Below, piece after piece: positions 1 to 9,208 of a stretch of 16,800 nucleotides of DNA. Position numbers and translations under genes: made by a program. The stretch is from contig JSYX01000597.1 in assembly GCA_000787465.1 (NCBI GenBank), forward strand, positions 1-16,800. The letters are read 5' to 3'. This DNA is from Thermomucor indicae-seudaticae. Taxonomy: Eukaryota > Mucoromycota > Mucoromycetes > Mucorales > Lichtheimiaceae. Numbering within the stretch: the stretch's first letter is position 1; each line of letters begins with the position of its first letter. The notes under the pieces were generated by a model. It worked only from the letters and a program-made list of their open reading frames with translations. It made no database searches and was not told where the DNA came from.

Positions 1-10
1 TCTCATCATC

Positions 11-50
11 TACAACAGCAACAGCAACAACAACTACTACAACCAACACC
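11..50. repeat. CAA/CAG/CTA trinucleotide-rich tract
   Basis: Imperfect trinucleotide run of CAA, CAG and CTA units at the left edge. It could be simple-sequence DNA or the end of a glutamine-rich coding region lying off the window; no frame can be supported from so short a piece. Confidence 0.5.
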
Positions 51-100
51 TCAGAGACAAATTACAGACACATTTTAGACAAGATGGCATGAGAGGCAAA

Positions 101-133
101 TTTGAGACACATTTGAGACACATTTGAGACAAA
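101..133. repeat. 11-bp tandem repeat, three copies
   Basis: Three head-to-tail copies of an 11-bp unit (TTTGAGACACA, the last copy ending in AAA) occupy this stretch. Related single copies lie nearby at about 71-81 and 165-176. The array sits about 125 bp upstream of the tRNA gene. No coding role is visible. Confidence 0.7.
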
Positions 134-257
134 CCTCTGTTTGTGAAATCGGCAAGAAAGACAACATTTGAGACAACTCATATGGAATTTTTTCTCCAGT
201 GGTCGAGCCGTTATAGCTTGGCCTGATGAGTTTCGAGTGGACCAGTCAAAACGGCAA

Positions 258-332
258 GCCCGGCTAGCTCAATTGGCCTAGAGCGTGAGACTCTTAATCT
301 CAAGGTTGGGGGTTCGAGTCCCCCGTCGGGCT
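258..332 (+). tRNA. tRNA-Lys (anticodon CTT)
   Basis: The full cloverleaf can be drawn. The acceptor stem pairs 258-264 with 325-331 (one G-T pair), the D-stem is GCTC/GAGC (267-270 with 281-284), and the anticodon stem TGAGA/TCTCA (286-290 with 298-302) encloses the loop CTCTTAA, giving anticodon CTT at 293-295. The variable loop is 5 nt. The T-stem has five G-C pairs around a TTCGAGT loop (box B). There is no intron. The discriminator base is T, which from memory is also U in yeast tRNA-Lys(CUU). CCA is not encoded. It reads AAG lysine codons, which are common in the neighbouring genes. Confidence 0.95.
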
Positions 333-364
333 CAGGAGTTCGAGTTCTTGAATGGAATTAAAAA

Positions 365-381
365 TTTTGACCATCATTTTT
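365..381 (+). terminator. RNA polymerase III termination signals for the tRNA
   Basis: Two T-runs on the coding strand follow the tRNA: TTTT at 365-368 and TTTTT at 377-381, that is 33-49 nt beyond the mature 3' end. Pol III stops at runs of four or more T. The first is minimal, so the second is the stronger backup. Confidence 0.55.
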
Positions 382-400
382 GACACTGGTTCCGACGCCG

Positions 401-440
401 TTATCTTTGGACTGCCTGGGTCACTCGCCGCCAAAGATAA
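401..440. repeat. 10-bp perfect inverted repeat (potential hairpin)
   Basis: TTATCTTTGG (401-410) and its exact reverse complement CCAAAGATAA (431-440) flank a 20-nt spacer. It lies just beyond the Pol III stop signals. No function can be assigned; it may be a relic of a small inverted-repeat element or chance. Confidence 0.5.
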
Positions 441-554
441 ATAACTGAAGCCTAACGATTCGATAGCTCTCTTTTTTCGAATATTATTGCCATTGTTTTT
501 TTTCTAACAAGAAACAATTGTTGACAAGGTATGTGCGTATACACGCAAAGAAAG

Positions 555-923
555 ATGAAACGAGGTGGGGTCGATAAGACATCGCCAGTTGTGGATAATC
601 TAAATTCGTTCGCGACTCTTGAGCAACGACATCTGTTACACTGGCTCTTTGCTTCGCGAGCCAGACACCCCCAATGCCGTTTTGTCGCGCCCACATTCTT
701 TCCTTGGATCATCAAAAGGATTTCCCCACTTTTTGTGTATGAAAACGACGAATTGAAGAAAGGCAGCTGTCCCCCCGTTATGGACGCTATGTTGAAAGAC
801 CGCCCCACTAGAGCAAAAGGCGGAGGGCCTGAGGAAGAAGAAAGCCATGATCCTTCGGAGGGAGAGAGACGGCTTCGTGGCTTTGAGCAAGTTCCCAACG
901 TTCGCTGCTCTCAAGGTCCATAG
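555..923 (+). CDS. hypothetical small protein, doubtful
   Basis: A 122-codon frame from the ATG at 555 to TAG at 921. The predicted product is basic at the N terminus and has an acidic EEEE patch near residue 93, with no transmembrane segment or recognised domain. The frame opens shortly after a consensus 5' splice signal (529) and ends shortly before another (961), so it might be part of a spliced gene. Overlapping open frames exist on the opposite strand. There is no family match from memory, so this is a weak candidate only. Confidence 0.2.
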   Translation: MKRGGVDKTSPVVDNLNSFATLEQRHLLHWLFASRARHPQCRFVAPTFFPWIIKRISPLFVYENDELKKGSCPPVMDAMLKDRPTRAKGGGPEEEESHDPSEGERRLRGFEQVPNVRCSQGP

Positions 924-1564
924 GGTTACTTTCGGTACAAATGAAACGGTTCACCAGAAAGGTAAGTCAGTCACCTGTGTGAAAAGCAAATAAAGACAGG
1001 CTCCCTGGCACCACACTTGGCGAGCGAAATCCTATGGCCATATCAAAAAGGTAAACCGTAAATGTCAAAGAGTACAAAACATGAGGATGTCCCGAGTAGT
1101 GGACATCCGTCTCTTTTATATAAACAACGTCTGTGCATAGATAGTAAATCATGCGCATCTTTGTGATACGTAAACGTCTATCTACTCTACTCTAGGCTTA
1201 AGCCTCACTGATGTTTGTCTGAAACCTTCATTGTCGGTAGACAACTTGTTCAGCGCATTGCGTCTATAGCGCCGCTACAGCTGTAAGTTATTATCTTGCA
1301 CTGTTTCCCTTTATACACCGCAAAAAAGTCACCCAGACTTCCGCACCCGGAAGCGTCTTCTCTTGCATTCTTATTTCAGGCGAATATTCAGTTTCGTAAC
1401 TTTCAAAACACTATAAAACCGTCAGCAGCGATTCAGAAATTTTATTGTGTGTGTTGGTACCATGTAAGACTAAGGGGAGGAGGTTGCAAGTAGACGATTC
1501 CACCGCTGAATTCGGCTCATTTACCCAAATGGGGGGGGAACTTCCAGTCATCTGATGATGGTGC

Positions 1565-1984
1565 CTACAGACACCATCGAACGCGCTGACCGCCGTTCTT
1601 TGCGTTCGCGCACTGACTAGCAAAGACGCTCCAAAAAAGGGGGGCTTGCTTCCACTGTCCTTGGCGCCGACGAAGTCTGAAGCGCAGCATCTCTGCCTTT
1701 GCCTTTGCCTTTTCAAGGCTCGTTCGTATGATGTAGGCTGCGATCATATCTCTGGCTTCTTCCGGTGTGCCTGCTTGAGAATGACGCTCCGGCAGGATTG
1801 TTGAATCCGCCTGTGCGTCAAAGCTTAGACGGCACACACATTGAGCTTTCTCTGGGATATAAAATGCGTACCCCGAAACAAGAAATTCCTCGGCCCTGTC
1901 GCTGATCAGTTGGGCAAAGAAGCCGTTCGGCAGATTCCTTGGCATCAGAGGTAATCCCAAAGTACTTGCGCATTGTGCGGACAT
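1565..1984 (-). CDS. hypothetical protein or decayed gene
   Basis: A 139-residue frame from ATG at 1984 (minus strand) to TAG at 1565-1567. The middle (about residues 20-115) has a natural-looking composition with alternating hydrophobic and charged residues and a basic helix-like end rich in K, A, E and R. The tail after the RLRRR segment looks non-coding. A second minus-strand frame beginning at ATG 1973 also reads plausibly for about 20 residues, which suggests that a frameshift could have split a once-continuous gene. I recognise no domain. Confidence 0.3.
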   Translation of the reverse strand: MSAQCASTLGLPLMPRNLPNGFFAQLISDRAEEFLVSGYAFYIPEKAQCVCRLSFDAQADSTILPERHSQAGTPEEARDMIAAYIIRTSLEKAKAKAEMLRFRLRRRQGQWKQAPLFWSVFASQCANAKNGGQRVRWCL

Positions 1985-3366
1985 GGATGTGGTGTACGCG
2001 ATCCTTGCCTTTGCAGATAAATAAACGAACGATGGGGAGTTAATACTGTGCAATGTTCAACGGTAAAGAATAATGTAGTTACTGATTGATGCGCGGAGGA
2101 TTCGCAAAGAAATGGCAAGTCAGCAACTTGTCAACTGCACTCGTCATTGTCATCCTTAAGATATTCATCCTCTGCGTGTTCGCCTCCTCTTTCGGCCTAC
2201 TTCTGCTCCGTTGCGCTCTTCCCCCGCGCAACAAAGCAAAAAGGTGATGACGCGGCGCCGGGCATCATTTATGGGATGACGATGGGCCTTGCCGACAGGA
2301 CCTGTTTGTTTCCTGGCGTACCTAATGGTTACCGAAAAAACCTTTTGGTTTGCTGTTGGCTTCATTTTCGGTTTCGAGAACATACAGACCTCGAACAGGT
2401 TTGACACCAGACAGAGATGACTTTGGCGTATAGTCAAAGCAAAATGTGTGCATTGCGTGGAAGTGAAGTAATCAGAAGAGACAACACTGCAAAGACGAAC
2501 CCAATTTTTGTTTCGCCCCGGGTTACAGGTAAAAAAAGACCTGCGATTTCTTTTGTTTGCTTGTTGATCAAGTTGCTTCTGCCCGATCGCGACTCGGTCC
2601 GTCGGGCCACCAAGGGGGCATAAGCCGAAGGGGGGGCGACATACGAGGAGATGTGTTCAGACGGATCGGCTCCAAAGGCCGAGAAAGATTTGGCGGCGAA
2701 TATTGAGACGTCCCAGTCGTATAAGCTACATTGTGTGCGGCAATCTGTATTGAGATGATTTGTCAACCATAGCGTAGTGATATTACGTACAAACAAACGA
2801 GATCAGATCACCGCTCATCGACTGAGCAGTAGACGATTGGTTTTCCCGCTTAAAGATCGATCTTTATTGTGAACGTTTTCTGTTGCAAACTGGATAAAGG
2901 AACACGTTATAAAGCGAAAAAAAAGCTGTACGTTGTCTTACGCACGCTCTGTATTAAGAACGTCAGCGAAAAGGGCATTCATGTAACGCTGCTCCTCCGA
3001 TGCCAGACGCAATGCCCCACAAGGCCAATCGATGCCCAGGGCGAAGCAACCCCCGGGCCTTCAAGATACGGAATTCATGTACGTGAGAACACCACAAATA
3101 ACCATTGCACGACGACGATTACAACAGCTTTGTGGTTGAAGAGAGAAAGCGTATGTAATAAACCTAATTCGACTTGGTTTATAATAAAGGGGCGCCCCAT
3201 GGGTTGCCGCTGAAATGAATCGGGATCTTCTATACACATCATACATTTGTAGCTATTTGCTAGCATTGACTCAAAGCTGGGGAAGACGGCGGGAGAAGGT
3301 TGACAGTGGACAGGCGGTTCTTGTGCGACCGCGTTTCTTTTCTTCTTTCCGATTCCAGAAAAATCA

Positions 3367-5479
3367 ATGCTACCTGAAGTCGACACGATCCTGTCTGGTC
3401 TACGATCGTATCTTGAAGATCCCCCCAAACAGACAGACGCATTGCAAGACATTCTGACGAATGGCGTGAAGCGCACCGTGTCCGATGCACCGTTTCGGCA
3501 AGCTTTGCTACTGCACAGTTCTACCATGCATAATCGTAATAGTAATGACACGCACGGGTACATAGATCACAACTTGGTTGTTGTCCAGAATTCTGGCGTC
3601 TGTTTGTCGAAGCGCTGGTGAAGTTGGCGCCCCGAGAACAGTCGTACTGCCTTGTGGCCTTGATTAAACTGGGTCGGAATGCTGTCGTGGGTGAACTCGT
3701 GAATCAACAGCTGGCAATGTAAGTTGCTGACTGCTGGCTTTCTCTCTCTCTCTGTGTGTGTGTGTATATACGTGAAACATTGATGCTTTCAGAAAGTGAA
3801 TATGGAGCATTGCACGAGATTGAAAAGATCATTCAGAGTCGGTTACAATACCATGATGCAGAAGGTAAGAGAAAGGATCGGGTCTGCCCTATCTGTTGGG
3901 TGAGTGGGATCACTCACGTTGTATATACTAGCGATGAGTGTGCTTCAGGTCGGGACACAGGCGGTTTGCAACATGATGACGGGGAACGAGATCGCGCTAG
4001 AGATCGTATGGAAAGAGTGGATGCGAGACGTGAATCGTGGACGAATCTATAGGTGAGTCCCAAAAAGGGATGTCAAGTGTTGGGAGAGCATTCCTGACTT
4101 TTTCGTCGTCGAAAAAAAGCGACCTTTTGTCTGTCAACGATGACACGGTCGTGATGAGCGCGCTAGTCTTGATTCTGAACTGCATTCGACACTCACAAGA
4201 TCGATGGCAAGTTGGCTTTTTTGTCCTGGATGCAAATGGGCAGAGGGGCCAAGAAACTTATCAGTGTGTATTAGTCGGCTTATGGTAAAATCCAAGACAG
4301 GTCGTGCGATGCTCTCTGCGATTTTGAGCGACATGGAACGAATGCACAGTAACGAGCACAACAAGAACTTTGAGCTCGGGTTAGGAGAAGGAGACAGGAT
4401 GAGAAAGAGACGCCCAATGAGACTAAAGGTGTGCTTTTAGTTATGCTATTGTGAGCGAGCTTATTGATGAGGGACATTTCGTCACGATCTACAGAAGCAT
4501 GGAAGGCGTCGAGTAAGTGAAAAAAGGGAAGGTCTCTCAAACCATTCGGTGATGGGGCTGATTTTTGCTTTTTTTTTGTCTTTTAGAAAGCACTTGAATT
4601 CGCATATCACGATGCTTATAAAAGTGTTGGATTCCAAGATCCATGCATGCAAAGACCCAGTGCCGAAATTCATGGGAAGAAAAGAGTTGAAAAAGCTAGC
4701 AGGGCTATTACGGCACCTTACGACGCGAGCCATGGAGATGATGGAGCAGGTCCAGAGAGAAAAAGAAGCAGTGGTGAATGTGGACGATGTTTCCGAGGTT
4801 TATACCAACCTTGTGCTTGTGCTACAAATGTCGGCCGCGCTCCTGACCCGGAGTGATGGCAAGAGTGAGCTGAAAGGCATGCTGGTAGAGGATGGTATTT
4901 TGGAACTGACCACAGGTGAGAGAGAGAGAGAGAGAGAATCAATCCAAAAGAGAGAGAGATGATGATGATGCTTATCATTTACAGATTTATTGCGGCATCT
5001 GCAAGCAACATCGGAGCAGCAGCAGCAGGGATTCAGCTACCTCAAGCGGGACAGCGTACGGCTGCTGGGCGCAATGTGTTACGAGGATCGAGCGATGCAG
5101 GATAAAGTATGCGCACGAGGGAGATGCACAAAGAGAGGATAAACCATGTCTTACAAACGGAACGACGATAGATACGGCAGGCAGGGGGTATCCCTCTCAT
5201 TCTGGCGCAGTGCAAGATTGACGACGATAATCCATGCAAGTTTATCTGTCAAACTAGAGAGCTGCGTCCCCAACTAACTGACTAGCTTTATTATCGATTC
5301 TAGATATCCGAGAACACGCGGTGCTGGCATTGAGGAATATTCTCCAAGATAACGACGAGAACCAGAAATTGATAGCGGAATTGCAGCCGATCGAGGCGGT
5401 GCAGACACCGGAACTAACAGAGATGGGGTTGAAAGCTAGACTCGTGGACGCAAAAGTCAAACTGGAAAAAATGTCTTGA
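3367..5479 (+). CDS. ATXN10: Ataxin-10 / Ctr86 family armadillo-repeat protein
   Basis: Exons 3367-3535, 3589-3718, 3797-3864, 3932-4052, 4120-4206, 4275-4379, 4441-4512, 4587-4915, 4985-5106, 5172-5235, 5304-5479 join without a break into 480 residues; human ataxin-10 is about 475. The fold is helical armadillo-like repeats. Diagnostic parts are a RNAVVGELVNQ repeat (about 85-95), a GTQAVCNMMTGNE repeat in exon 4, and the C-terminal ataxin-10 domain (about 377-447) with YLKRDSVRLLGAMCY, GGIPLILAQC, DDDNPYIREHAVLALRNIL and ENQKLI. The family is tied to cytokinesis and, in animals, neurite and cilium biology; yeast Ctr86 is little studied. Introns 5 (4207-4274) and 10 (5236-5303) fit only with GC donors. 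Intron 2 is the least certain: frame demands the AAG acceptor at 3796 rather than the nearby CAG at 3792. The start is the first ATG after a pyrimidine-rich leader. Confidence 0.9.
3741..3766. repeat. CT/GT dinucleotide microsatellite in ataxin-10 intron 2
   Basis: A run of CT units followed directly by GT units inside the second intron of the ataxin-10 gene. It supplies the pyrimidine-rich part of that intron but may slip in replication. Confidence 0.7.
4207..4274 (+). other. GC-AG intron (ataxin-10 intron 5)
   Basis: The 5' site reads GATG/GCAAGT and the 3' site TATTAG/TC. With these sites exon 5 (phase 2) joins exon 6 in frame as Q-D-R-C-R-L, at the position where the human protein has a continuous helix. 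The nearest GT donor at 4211 gives an in-frame product only with a 35-nt intron, well below every other intron here. At 68 nt this reading matches its neighbours. Confidence 0.75.
4918..4970. repeat. GA and GAT microsatellites in ataxin-10 intron 8
   Basis: (GA)10 begins two bases after the GT of the 5' splice site (GTGAGAGA), followed by a second GA run and GAT repeats before the TTACAG acceptor. Most of the 69-nt intron is therefore simple sequence. Confidence 0.8.
5236..5303 (+). other. GC-AG intron (ataxin-10 intron 10)
   Basis: Splicing CCAT/GCAAGT to TCTAG/AT creates a TAT codon and the sequence N-P-Y-I-R-E, which fits the conserved N-P-F/Y motif of the ataxin-10 domain exactly. Using the GT four bases downstream (CAA/GTTTAT) shifts the frame. 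A branch-point-like CTAAC lies at 5273-5277, about 27 nt before the acceptor. Confidence 0.88.
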
Positions 5480-5810
5480 TGATCCATTTGGGCTCGTATG
5501 ATTGGTTGTTTATACTGCTAGGAGAAAAAAAGAAAAAGACAATTGTGCTGGGTACTGTACTATATACTTGTTGGAGGGCCTTGTGAGTACATGTTCGAAA
5601 AGTGTCCGAGGGTCTGTTGGATCAGGCCATTTTCAGAGTGGATGTAACATTATTATAATGGAGAAGAAGCTACTTTTTGCGAGGGTAATAAGCTTGATCC
5701 CTCGCTGGATTTTGAGGGGAAGATGTTGCTGAGTTATAGAGTATATAAAAAGAGAGCAAGAGAGATCCCTGTCTTGTCCTTTACTGCTTCTTCTTGTTCT
5801 ACTACTACTT
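5480..5810. promoter_or_regulatory. intergenic spacer with TATA box of the acyl-CoA synthetase gene
   Basis: About 330 bp separate the ataxin-10 stop from the acyl-CoA synthetase start on the same strand. A TATATAAA box lies at 5742-5749, about 62 bp before the ATG, followed by a pyrimidine-rich leader (5777-5810) with CTT and CTA repeats, a common arrangement in fungal promoters. The first 200 bp should carry the 3' end of the ataxin-10 transcript. No open frame here looks coding. Confidence 0.6.
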
Positions 5811-8137
5811 ATGGCTCCTAGTTTTAAACCGCCTTATGCACTACCGGTGCACGATGCACCTGAGAAGGAGGGAGAGACGAAACCGATGCGGCATTTCAAG
5901 TTTGTCGACAAGCTCGTCGATCATCCGCCCAATGTGCAGACGATGTGGGATTTATACCTGCATGGCAACAAAATCGGTGGAGGTAAAAAAAAGTTAATAT
6001 CGTAATGGTAGTACGTAGCATTCATTTTGTGCTACATAAAGACAAACCGTTTCTCGGCACACGTCGCGTGGACGAGCAAGGTGTTGCTCACGAATACGTG
6101 TGGTCGTCACACAATGAAATCCGACACCGGATCGAGAGCTATGGTCGAGGGCTGGTGCGGCTTGGATTGGGTCGACAGGAAGCGCTGGGTGTCTATAGTG
6201 TGAACCGTGCAGAATGGGTTAAGTTCAATAGGCTAATGATCATGACTCGTGCCGGCCGCCGCTAATAATAATAACAGACCATGACGGAACAAGCGTGTTA
6301 TCGTCAGGCGTTCATCCTTGTGGCACTCTACGATACACTGGGCGCCGAGGCGATCGAATACATTGTGAACCAGACCAACATGCGGTTTATTGTGGCGAGC
6401 GCCGACAAGCTGGCGAATATCACGCGGCTCAAGGCGACGCGGCTGCCGACCATCACCACCGTGATTATCATGGACGACGCGATGAACGAGGACGATCAGC
6501 AAAAGGCGCTCGAGGCCGGACTGGCGGTTCATACCTTTAAATCGGTTGAGGAGATGGGTGCCAAAAATGAGGTAACAGAAGAAACGGCGTTACCGAGTCC
6601 CGAGGATATTGCTACGATTTGCTATACCAGGTAACGTAAAAGATGCGACGAGTGCCTTTGACAGCGCATTAAAAACTTGCTTCTGCTTTGTAGTGGTACC
6701 ACCGGTGTGCCCAAGGGCGCGGTGCTGACCCACGCCAACTGCGTCGCGTCCATTTCTGCCGTGGCCGCTGTCGGCGACGCTGGTACGTTTGCCGCCGTGG
6801 ACGCAACGGACGTGTACATTTCGTACTTGCCGCTGGCGCATGTGTTTGAACGCGTTGCGCAGGGACTGCACGTGTACCGCGGCGCATCCATCGGGTACTA
6901 TCAGGGCGACACCTCCAAGCTGCTCGACGACATTGCGGAGCTCCGGCCGACGGTGTTCTGCTCGGTCCCGCGTCTGTTCAACCGGATCTACGACAAGGTG
7001 CTGGCGGGCGTCAAGGCCAAGGGCGGTCTGAGCAGCTACCTGTTCTTTATGGCGTACAACAGCAAGAAGGCGAATCTGGAGCACACTGTGCACCACTGGC
7101 TGTGGGACCGCTTGGTGTTTGCGCCCATCCGCCAAAAGCTGGGCGGCCGGCTGCGGTTCATCCTGAGCGGCTCGGCGCCGGTGTCGCCGGACGTGATGGA
7201 TTTTATGCGCATCTGTTTTTCTGCCAAGGTCTACGAGGGTTATGGACAGACAGAGAACTTTTGTGGTGGATGCTTGGTGAGGCAATGAAAGGAGAGAGAG
7301 AGAGAGGGAGCATTATTAACGCGATGCTTGTTTTCTAGACGATTTCGGATGACAATACGTCGGGTGTGGTGGGCGTTCCGTTCCCGTGCTCTGAAGTCAA
7401 ACTCGTGGACGTGCCGGACATGGATTACCGGTCGACGGACAAGCCGTTCCCGCGTGGCGAGATATGTATGCGCGGCCACTCGGTGATGCGCGAGTATTAC
7501 AAGACGCCGGACAAGACGGCCGAGGCGATCGATGCAGACGGCTGGCTCCACACGGGCGATATTGGCATGTTTGATGCTGCGAACCGCCTCGTGATCATTG
7601 ATCGTCTCAAGAACATCTTTAAACTGTCGCAGGTAACCTTTTATCTTGCCAGCACACACACAGAGAGATCAGTGCAGGTGATTGATGATCCCGGCATTTG
7701 TTTGTTCTTTCTTTAAGGGCGAATACATTGCGCCTGAAAAGATCGAAGGCGTGTATCAAAAGCACGAGCTCGTGGCTCAAGCGTTTGTGTACGGCGACTC
7801 GAAGCAATCGTCGCTTGTGGGCATCATTGTGCCGGACGCGGAGATGCTTGTGAAATGGGCAGCGTCCGAGCATCCTGGGCTGTCCAAGGAGGAACTGTGC
7901 CGATCGGCCGAGGTGCGCCAAGCGATCTTGAAGGCGCTGACGGCATTCGGCAAGGAGAATGATCTCAAGGGATTCGAGCAAGTCAAGGCGATCCACCTGA
8001 CGCTGCAGGAATTCACGATCGATAATGATTTACTCACACCGACGTTCAAACTCAAACGCGAAGCGGCTCGCAAGGTTTATGCCAAAGAGATTGAAGAGAT
8101 GTACAATGCAATATCCAATGGTAGAAGCTTCAACTAG
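5811..8137 (+). CDS. long-chain fatty-acid-CoA ligase (acyl-CoA synthetase)
   Basis: Exons 5811-5982, 6042-6217, 6278-6630, 6694-7276, 7339-7632, 7718-8137 give 665 residues, close to the 650-700 usual for fungal Faa proteins. It activates long-chain fatty acids with ATP and CoA through an acyl-AMP intermediate. Visible motifs of the adenylate-forming superfamily: the P-loop YTSGTTGVPKG (about 232-242, split by intron 3), YLPLAHVFER, FILSGSAPVS, GYGQTE (416-421), GWLHTGDIG (TGD 500-502) and the FACS signature DRLKNIFKLSQGEYIAPEKIE region (516-536) with the catalytic lysine region near the C terminus (LKREAARK). There is no predicted signal peptide and the end (GRSFN) is not a PTS1, so a peroxisomal Faa2 role is less likely than a cytosolic or ER/lipid-droplet Faa1/Faa4-like one. 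Exon 4 is markedly GC-rich at third codon positions. Confidence 0.95.
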
Positions 8138-8146
8138 TAATCATAA

Positions 8147-9208
8147 TCATTTTTTCTGTTGTTGTTGTTGTTGTATCATCAAGGCGCGCTTGAGCACGCC
8201 AAGTTGCGCTTCAATATCTTTAATTTGCTCCAAAAGACGTCGTTGCTGCTGCGTGCCCATGCGTTCCAACAGTTCTATCGGTGCATTCAGCTCAAAGTGA
8301 CCGAGTTGGTCGACCGAGTGCTGTGGATCCAGTTTCAAAGTGATACGTGGGTGCTGTGGTCGTTCCAGGTGGACAAGGACGGGTCCGAACTCTTCCTCTT
8401 CCTCTTCCTCTTCCTCCTCATCATCATCATTCTTGATTACTTGAGGTGTCTTTCTTTTGGCTGATTCTGGTTGAGTGTCGAGTTGCCTTTTGTTTGCAGG
8501 TTCTTTAGCCTGCGCTTTTGATCGTTGGTCTTTGGTTGTTGTTGTGGGCTCAGGTCGCTGGAGTCGCTCTTTGGCTGGTTCTGGGTGAGTGTCGAGTTGC
8601 CTTTTGTTTACATGTTCTTTAGCATTCTCTTTTGATCGTTGTTCTTTGGTTGTTGTTGTTGTGGGTTCAGGGGTCGCTGGTCGCTCTTTGGCTGGTTCTG
8701 GTTGAGTGATGGTTGCAGGTTCTTTCGCCTTGGGTTCAGGTCGCTGAAGTCGCTCTAACGCTCGCAGTTTGGATTTCCTCGGTTGCTGCTCCTGCTCATC
8801 CTCTTCCAAACGTCTATAGAAAAAAAACCATCAGTATTCCAAAAAGGAGAGAATGCCCACTGTCAAGTAAGAGTGACCTTTTCTGAGGGGTAACGCTGAT
8901 ATTCGGCGCAGCCTGTCTACGTAGTCGCGTCTGTTCCGCCAAAAACTTTGCCGTGTCGGCCCCGTACCGGTGGCAAAACTCGCGCATGGTCAGTTTCCTG
9001 ACGGACGCCAACAGTTGATTGATTTGCATGTTGCCGTGCACGCGCAACGAGGTACAGATGAATTCGATGCGTTGTCGAATGTCATCAATACGTCGCTTAG
9101 CTAGCCTCGGTTTTGTTTGTCGGTCAGCCCATGTTATTCAAGTTGCCGCCGCGTGCCTGATTTACCTTCGGCATCAAGAATTTCAAGCGCATTCTGTTTA
9201 TCCACCAT
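8147..9208 (-). CDS. borealin (Nbl1/CDCA8) homologue, chromosomal passenger complex
   Basis: Exons on the minus strand 9208-9166, 9100-8878, 8813-8147 join to 310 residues. The N-terminal helical segment (about 10-70; RRIDDIRQRIEF, then LLASVRKLTMREFCHRYGAD) matches the borealin/Nbl1 domain that forms a three-helix bundle with survivin/Bir1 and INCENP/Sli15. A long low-complexity linker rich in K, E, P, T and Q follows, with an internal duplication (128-204) and a D/E run. The C-terminal part (about 230-305) has a short beta-like region PRITLKLD and a final amphipathic helix, as in the borealin C-terminal dimerisation domain. The role is inferred: targeting Aurora kinase to centromeres. Intron 2 uses a weak GTCACT donor. 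The glutamine tract ends six bases before the stop. It is convergent with the acyl-CoA synthetase gene. Confidence 0.8.
8388..8430 (-). repeat. acidic D/E codon run in borealin
   Basis: GAA/GAG/GAT triplet expansion encoding three aspartates followed by about ten glutamates, just before the folded C-terminal part of borealin. On the + strand it appears as a CTT/CCT/CAT repeat. Confidence 0.75.
8468..8698 (-). repeat. two-copy internal duplication in the borealin linker
   Basis: Copy 1 is 8582-8698 (39 codons) and copy 2 is 8468-8581 (38 codons). Both begin EPAKER, contain PEPTTTT, QRSK and NKRQLDT, and a fragment of a third copy (ESAK) starts at 8467. DNA and protein are both similar, so the duplication is fairly recent. 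Confidence 0.85.

Larger units (their letters stand above)
333..3366. other. gene-poor stretch with no confidently assigned gene
   Basis: About 3 kb between the tRNA and the ataxin-10 gene. It holds several open frames of 60-160 codons on both strands, but none shows a domain I recognise or a coherent exon chain. Good-looking 5' splice sites occur at 529 (AAG/GTATGT) and 961 (AAAG/GTAAGT) on the + strand, yet no partner exons could be assembled. The two most gene-like frames are listed separately. The region may contain lineage-specific genes, non-coding RNA or decayed sequence. Confidence 0.5.

Noticed and set aside
2434..2796. A 120-codon minus-strand frame.
   Set aside because: No motif, no convincing start and no compatible exons; overlapping open frames on the other strand are equally good.
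2869..3213. A 114-codon + frame upstream of ataxin-10, starting with GTG.
   Set aside because: No ATG at the start, composition looks random, and no domain can be recognised.
3075..3563. A 162-codon minus-strand frame overlapping the start of ataxin-10.
   Set aside because: It overlaps the well-supported first exon, has no ATG-led coherent protein and shows no motif.
3949..4052. Alternative acceptor TTCAG at 3948 for ataxin-10 exon 4.
   Set aside because: It would join exon 3 out of frame; the TAG acceptor at 3931 keeps the frame and adds a helix that aligns with the human protein.
6590..7285. A 231-codon antisense frame across acyl-CoA synthetase exons 3 and 4.
   Set aside because: The sense strand encodes an unmistakable AMP-binding enzyme; high GC at third positions removes stops from the antisense frame.
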